This document shows, piece after piece, positions 59,335-64,000 of a DNA stretch of 64,000 nucleotides. The stretch is from Sclerodactyla briareus. Lineage: Eukaryota > Echinodermata > Holothuroidea > Dendrochirotida > Sclerodactylidae. The notes beneath the pieces were generated by a model that saw nothing but the letters and a program-made list of their open reading frames with translations, had not been told where the DNA came from and searched no databases. The translations under genes and the position numbers were made by a program. Within the stretch, counting starts at the first letter, position 1. The number at the start of each line of letters is the position of its first letter. The DNA lies in NCBI GenBank assembly GCA_026419785.1, contig JAODTK010001554.1, positions 186,001-250,000 of the forward strand, given 5' to 3'.

Positions 59335-59660
59335 TATATTCGTCACTATTGCCCACAGAGTAGGAGGAATAGCACGTGGAAGCGTACACCCCCGGAGGGT
59401 TCGCTGAGCATGCTGTTAACGATGCGGAAAATTGGAAGCTATCAATACACATGGGCCTTTGCGAGTCATCCCAAAAATTCAGACCAGCAATCAACGGCGT
59501 GGATTCGTATTTATTGCTGCCAGCTAATTGCTGATCCGTTCCTCTTTTTTTGTATACACTACAGCTGATCCTCGGAAAGTGAATATCACCTTCGCGAAAT
59601 TGGATCGCATCTATGACAGGCATGCTGTCAGCACATGACCTATATAGCCTCGATATCACA
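59335..59660 (-). repeat. Coding-like dispersed module, copy D (single open frame)
   Basis: On the minus strand this copy is open for 110 codons. It reads, in part, 'MPVIDAIQFREGDIHFPRIS', 'CSVYKKRG', 'GSNKYESTPLIAGLNFWDD' and 'IDSFQFSAS'. Copy B gives corresponding residues (E..I.F..I.CS..Y, NKY...P.IA...F, FQFSAS), though in two frames. At the position where A and B have TGA, this copy has TGC and stays open for 27 more codons. The first M of the long frame (59,659) is not ATG, so it is better seen as part of an exon or element than as a complete gene. No family is recognised. Confidence 0.6.
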
Positions 59661-60129
59661 GTTGAGGTGGAGAGTTATATTCGGAATGAATAAGTTCACC
59701 GGAATCGATTGATGGCATCTATAATTTGGATTCAAGTTACAGTCGGTTATACAGTTAGTTGACAGTGCTTCCACCCCCCCCAATTCTAACCAAATGAATA
59801 AACTATTACTCAATTTGCCCCAAGTGTTAGGCCTGGTCAAAATTGATTCGAATGTTTTTACAGTGTAGCAACGGCCACGGCCGCTTTTCCAGCCTGGTTC
59901 CCATATTTCAGTTTCCAGTTCTGTAATGCTTTGTATCTCTCACTCACGAGAGTAACTGGTCGATTCAGTGCACCATACAGATGAAGATGAGTATTAGTAA
60001 CCTCCATGCGAAGAGAACAACCCGATCTCCCTCTAATGGAAATACTCAAACTACTAGACTACTAGACCCCGTCGCTCATCACTATACAAGTTAGCTCACA
60101 GTGTAATAATAGGTGGGTCAATAGACATA
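59661..60129. other. Unassigned sequence
   Basis: No element is recognised; a 66-codon minus-strand frame abuts copy D of the module upstream. Confidence 0.45.
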
Positions 60130-60600
60130 AAACAGGGCCAAGAGAAATTCTAACGAGCGTCTCAAATTGAGAGGTGTTGGCATTGAGAGGAATGTCCTTG
60201 AGTGGATTCGTCATTGGCTTCTCAAAAGGGAACAACGAGTTGCCATAACAGGAGTTCGGATCCTTGGCAAAAGGTCACTAGTGGTGTTCCCCAAGGATTG
60301 GTTCTTGGCCTCTACTTTTTTTCCGGCGTATATTGACGATCTCGAAGAGCCGGTGCATCAGAGTTGCGGACGATACAAGTGTATCTGTGGTTGCTTCGAA
60401 CGAAGAGTAGAAGAAGTTGCAATTGTCCAAAGGGATCTTGATATTATCTCCAAATGGTCTTTCGATTAGCAAATGTTTTTCCTGTTTCTTCGGGCATCTG
60501 GGTTATTCTTCTCTCTTCTGGGATTTTTTGTGGCTTCATGGTCTTCCATGAAGATTTTGTCCTTCCTTACCCTTTTCACTAAACTAAACTAAATAAACTG
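60130..60600 (+). mobile_element. LINE reverse transcriptase fragment with internal deletion
   Basis: A plus-strand remnant of a CR1/Rex-like LINE. The frame from 60,167 reads 'GIERNVLEWIRHWLLKREQR', the segment before motif B. A second frame at about 60,276-60,312 reads 'TSGVPQGLVLGL', the motif B region. Another frame at 60,363-60,398 reads 'VADDTSVSVVAS', so the catalytic aspartate pair (60,369-60,374) is retained at nucleotide level. The first frame resumes with 'VQRDLDIISKWSFD' and a TAG where the family usually has tryptophan. From about 60,480 the sequence jumps to a 3'-UTR-like stretch and ends in 'AAACTAAACTAAATAAACTG' (60,581-60,600), a LINE-style tail. It is non-functional. Confidence 0.87.
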
Positions 60601-62454
60601 AACTTAACCAGAGTTCGGGGTCAAGTTGCAATGTGGAAGATCTCAACGGTCTCCTTATCGTGCGACATCGCCATCTCAAGACCAAGGGTCCAAAGTCCCC
60701 TTTCCCCAAGACCTATGACACTGACACTATAACACACGAGCGAACGAAGTCGTTGGTGTAATCTTTGCGTGGCCTATTAGAGTGGAGCCGCGCGCCCAAC
60801 ATGCAGACAAAAACATTTAATCGGCGTATCAAATCGGGCACTCAGTGGAATATTATGGATTTTTTTTTTCTCTTCAATTCCGCTTTAACCGTTGATTCTT
60901 GCCGAATCCTGGATGATCCTCGCCCCTGAATTAACTCGACTAGGAGTGTTTCATTTTTAGTAGGTATTCCAGAACATACTTTTTACGACTCTTCTCAACT
61001 GTTTCTCTACGCCCGTCTTTGATTTCAGAAAGGGTCCGATTTCACCCACTCATTTTTTTTTTTGTTTCCTTTTTATTATCTTTATTTCATTTACATTCAT
61101 GCATGATGGGTAAAGAACTCGGTTAGCAAATTGCGAATCTAACCCCGAGGCCCTCTAAATCACCGTCAAAACCAGTCTTTGAGAAGAGACTGTAGAAGGG
61201 TCTACACCTTAATGTCACAGTAAAACACGTACACCTATCGAAATGTATCGTTTATTACCATTACAGATCAAAGCGTAAACCTGAAATTGTGAAGGTGATC
61301 ATGTCAGTAAACCCCATCTCCCGAGGATGTTCCACCTCAGACGCTGAGCTTGCAGAGTAGCAATCAATGATCGCCATTACGAATTCCTCGGAACGATTAT
61401 CTGCGTTAACTTAGACGCACTGAACATGACAACAGCTGGGTGGGAATTTATTTGTCTGCGTCAGTTGCATAAAACTTAAGATGGCCTGCTGTTGATTTAA
61501 ATTATCCTCTTCTGAGACAACTCTAGACTTGGTTCCTAGAGTTATTGCCCTTGGAAGCCCCTGCTTCGCGTGCAATAGTCTAGGTTCCGGGGGGGGGGCG
61601 TTCGCCGGAGACCCAGTGATTAGTTATGCCATGCGCTTTATCTGATCTAATCAAATTTAGGCTAAATTTGACATTGAAATAAGACTCGACTGAGAAGTTT
61701 ATGACCTCAGAGGCCTGACTGCCTAGTAATTACGATGCACAGACTCGACATCAACGCATGTATAGGTGGCACTTTTCGATTAATTTCCCCATTGACCTAC
61801 ACACTAAATTGGGTCTGTTCCTGGCCATCCAGGCGTCATGTAATTGATCTGGAACAGCGCTATACACTGTCCGGAAGCATGCAGGGAGACTACCCACTCC
61901 AACGATGTAGCCTACAATTCGAAGTAAAAAATCAGATTTTGGGATACAAGAGGCTTTTATTTTCGCATGTGCTTCATGACTCAATTATTTTCCCAGTCAC
62001 TTAATTGACCTCGACTCATTTTAGTCCATAACTTTTTGAAACAGCAGAAAGTGGACCGAATCCGCGGAAAATTCCGGAATTTGCACTTTCAATGACACCC
62101 TCTCAAATAAAGTGGAAAGAAAATACCTATTCCTTTCCCACGGGGCAGCAGAGGTACCCAAAACATTTTTACGGACTCATTTTCGTTTCCGGATGAATTT
62201 TAAAGCCTAAATGGTATTTTGACTCCCATAGGAGTAAACGGAAGCTTGCCGTTTGTGCCAACTTTTTGGCTTACCTCAGGGACGGGGCGCCTGTACAGTG
62301 TCGGTTTGCGAGGCGTGTGCCACTTATTCACAATAGGATAGCTCCGTGGGGTTGTTATCTTGCCCAATCATATTCGTGGAATATCAAATTGACTTAACGG
62401 GCTAGTGTTTTGTCGGGCAAGCCTATTGTGCGGAAAGGAACTACTCATCCTGAT
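60601..62454. other. Unassigned sequence
   Basis: No gene is recognised. A run of nine G lies near 61,592. Frames at 61,735-62,004 are open on both strands without motifs. Confidence 0.45.
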
Positions 62455-62835
62455 ATTCAGATTAGCTTCAGTTTGGTAGAGCTCCAGACTGCAAAACTAT
62501 GATTGTGATTTATCGAGAGCCCATTGGAACCCGAGGACATTTCCCAGTGCGTTGGACCAAGGCATGTCTCCTGAAATGTTCCACGATACCCACGTGTCAA
62601 AGTGGTACCTTGTGGAGTGACTTGTGAAGAGTAGCGAGCGCCGAATGTGGCAGCCCTATTGGGGAGTCCCCAAGGGGACCGATGAAGTGACGTACTGGAA
62701 TAGTGCGTCGGAAGACAAGCAAAGGGTGAGTTTATATAGCACGGGATTGGCAAGTCACTGATGATCAGGGGTGATATTTTGAAGCGCTTGAGCATGTCTT
62801 CGACGTTGAAAAAAAACGCGTATAGACGAGATGGC
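62455..62835 (+). mobile_element. tRNA-derived SINE, copy 2
   Basis: It matches copy 1 at 52.2 kb through 'ATTAGCTTCAGTTTGGTAGAGCTCCAGA' (read in segments), 'GAGCCCATTGGAACCCGAGG' and 'CCACGATACCCACGTGTCAAAG'. The tail matches through 'GGCAAGTCACTGATGATCAGGGG' and 'GAAGCGCTTGAGCATGTCTTCGAC'. Box A has a one-base insertion and box B is degraded. Copy 2 carries about 80 extra bases in the body (near 62,665-62,745). The ATT tail is absent. The 127-codon minus-strand frame is not a gene. Confidence 0.85.
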
Positions 62836-62889
62836 GACAATAACTACAAACAAATAGCGAATCGTAGTATCGAACCGCGAACAAAAAAG

Positions 62890-63012
62890 AGAGAGGGGGG
62901 GGGGGGGGACTGTGGACAGAATACTCGCAAGAAACGGAGCTAAGAGCTTGTGATCCTGGGGGACAGCTCAACGAGTCGGGTGGGGGGGGGCGATCAAACA
63001 TTTTTTTTTTTT
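62890..63012. repeat. G-rich and T-rich low-complexity tracts
   Basis: 'GAGAGGGGGG...' gives a run of about 14 G (62,895-62,908), 'GTGGGGGGGGG' lies near 62,980, and a T-run follows at 63,001-63,012. Confidence 0.9.
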
Positions 63013-63480
63013 AGACAGAATATCTACAGAATAATTCATGGCGGATACACATCCGTATACATATTGGTACATGTGCTTATTTTGTTCATTCAGTGCTGGT
63101 TTGCCTTCATTTTTTGCCTCTTTGAACCACCTCTGCGAACTGAAAGGGACATATTTAACACTGCCCCATCGTAAGCTCACGTGAATTTGCGATTTTTCAC
63201 ATGCGTACCGGATCCGCATACGCAACAATGGAATTTTAGCCTTAGACTAGGATTCCATAGATGCGTATGCGTATGTGATAAATCGCCAATTTACGTTAAC
63301 TGAGCTGGGGCTAGTGTTTGAATGTATTCTATTTATTTGCAAAGATGATATGTTCACAGAAGCCAAACTTCATAACTGAAGGCAAACCAACGCTGACTAC
63401 CTAAATGAGCAATGTACCAATGCTTCGTATGCGTATCAGTGCGAATGAATTCTATGGAATATCTTCCTCAAAAGGCTAGC
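63013..63480. mobile_element. Foldback element with arms of about 200 bases
   Basis: The two halves are imperfect reverse complements about a centre near 63,240. On the left are 'AGAATATCTACAGAATAATTCATGG', 'ATTGGTACATGTGCTTATTT', 'GTGCTGGTTTGCCTTCA' and 'ACGTGAATTTGCGATTTTTCACATGCGTACC' (read in segments). On the right the same blocks occur inverted and in reverse order, from 'GGATTCCATAGATGCGTATGCG' out to 'GAATTCTATGGAATATCTTCC'. It has no coding capacity. Single-arm relatives lie at 1.3-1.6 kb. Confidence 0.8.
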
Positions 63481-63599
63481 CACAACTACAATATGCATGG
63501 TTTTGCTGGGCATTTTTATGGTCTTTTCGCATAAACTCACAGTGTTTTCTCTTCTGAAACCCACGGTCGTTATCGTAGTATGTGATTTCAATCCGGACC

Positions 63600-63668
63600 G
63601 GATAGCATACCGCATCTATGGAATCCCAGGCCTTAGGCTGGATTCCATAGATGAGTATGCGTATTGTG
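63600..63668. repeat. Second foldback centre
   Basis: 'CATCTATGGAATCCCAGGCC'-tta-'GGCTGGATTCCATAGATG' forms a near-perfect inverted repeat with the same core as the element just upstream, followed by an A-run. Confidence 0.85.
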
Positions 63669-64000
63669 AAAAAAAAAAAAAAAAAATTCGCCAAATTTAC
63701 GTTTCATTGACATATACATGGATAGATTGCCATTGCAAAGAGAGTTTTTGTCTGACGTCACCAAACACGACCTACGTCATTTGTTCGTCAGCTGCTACCA
63801 GACGCCAATGCTCATGTTTTTTAAGAATTTTTGTCATTCATTTTAGTGGCCACTGTAAAAAAAAAGAAAATACAAGTTCGTAATTAAGTTTTACAATCAA
63901 TGTGAAAGTTCTTTGCTTGCTCAAACATGTCATTGGGAATAGAAATGCCCATTGTCCCTATTAACACGAGCACCAGCGGCTGGAGCGTGCTCAGCTAACG
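63669..64000. other. Unassigned sequence to window end
   Basis: The outer part of the second foldback copy ('CGCCAAATTTACGTTTCATTG') fades into unassigned sequence. No gene is seen. Confidence 0.45.

Noticed and set aside
62457..62840. 127-codon minus-strand frame
   Set aside because: It is antisense to SINE copy 2.

Overview
The window looks like repeat-rich intergenic or intronic DNA from an animal, most likely a marine invertebrate deuterostome such as an echinoderm. The evidence is the absence of bacterial-style gene packing, frames that rarely exceed 120 codons, three different APE-type LINE remnants, tRNA-derived SINE copies, small inverted-repeat elements, abundant microsatellites, and a 'TGACCTTTGACCT' dispersed repeat of a kind I associate with echinoderm genomes. 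The echinoderm placement is inference from repeat style, not from a diagnostic gene. I found no confidently identifiable host protein gene, no tRNA or rRNA gene, no CRISPR array and no operon.

Layout. 1-2.5 kb: a short dispersed repeat that recurs at the far end of the window, a G+C-rich patch and a 161-bp tandem duplication. 3.3-5.6 kb: a broken LINE on the minus strand (endonuclease, then reverse transcriptase). 5.6-6.8 kb: open minus-strand frames of unknown identity, containing a perfect hairpin. 6.9-7.2 kb: a possible plus-strand first exon with a strong splice donor. 8-13 kb: three copies of a MITE-like inverted-repeat element, one copy of a coding-like dispersed module and a 294-bp duplication. 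15-34 kb: dispersed repeats, AT and ACCGAC arrays, a 330-bp and a 172-bp duplication, and a possible minus-strand exon at 17.1 kb. 38.6-41.6 kb: an almost full-length L2/CR1-like LINE on the minus strand, frameshifted throughout. 43-46 kb: a GCG-rich dispersed repeat, two TACTCG hexamer arrays and a second large TGACCT block. 52.2 and 62.5 kb: two copies of one tRNA-derived SINE whose tail resembles the tail of the L2/CR1-like LINE. 54-55 kb and 59 kb: further TGACCT, module and MITE copies. 60.1-60.6 kb: a plus-strand LINE reverse transcriptase fragment with an internal deletion. 63.0-63.7 kb: a large foldback element.

How the parts relate. The SINE probably borrowed the machinery of an L2-like LINE. 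The MITE and foldback copies are non-autonomous. A roughly 300-bp module present four times (8.2, 33.7, 55.0 and 59.5 kb) keeps a partly conserved reading frame and is the most interesting unexplained item. All LINE frames are broken mainly by small indels, so either natural decay or uncorrected sequencing error could hide real exons. All names come from reading translations by eye; no database search was possible.
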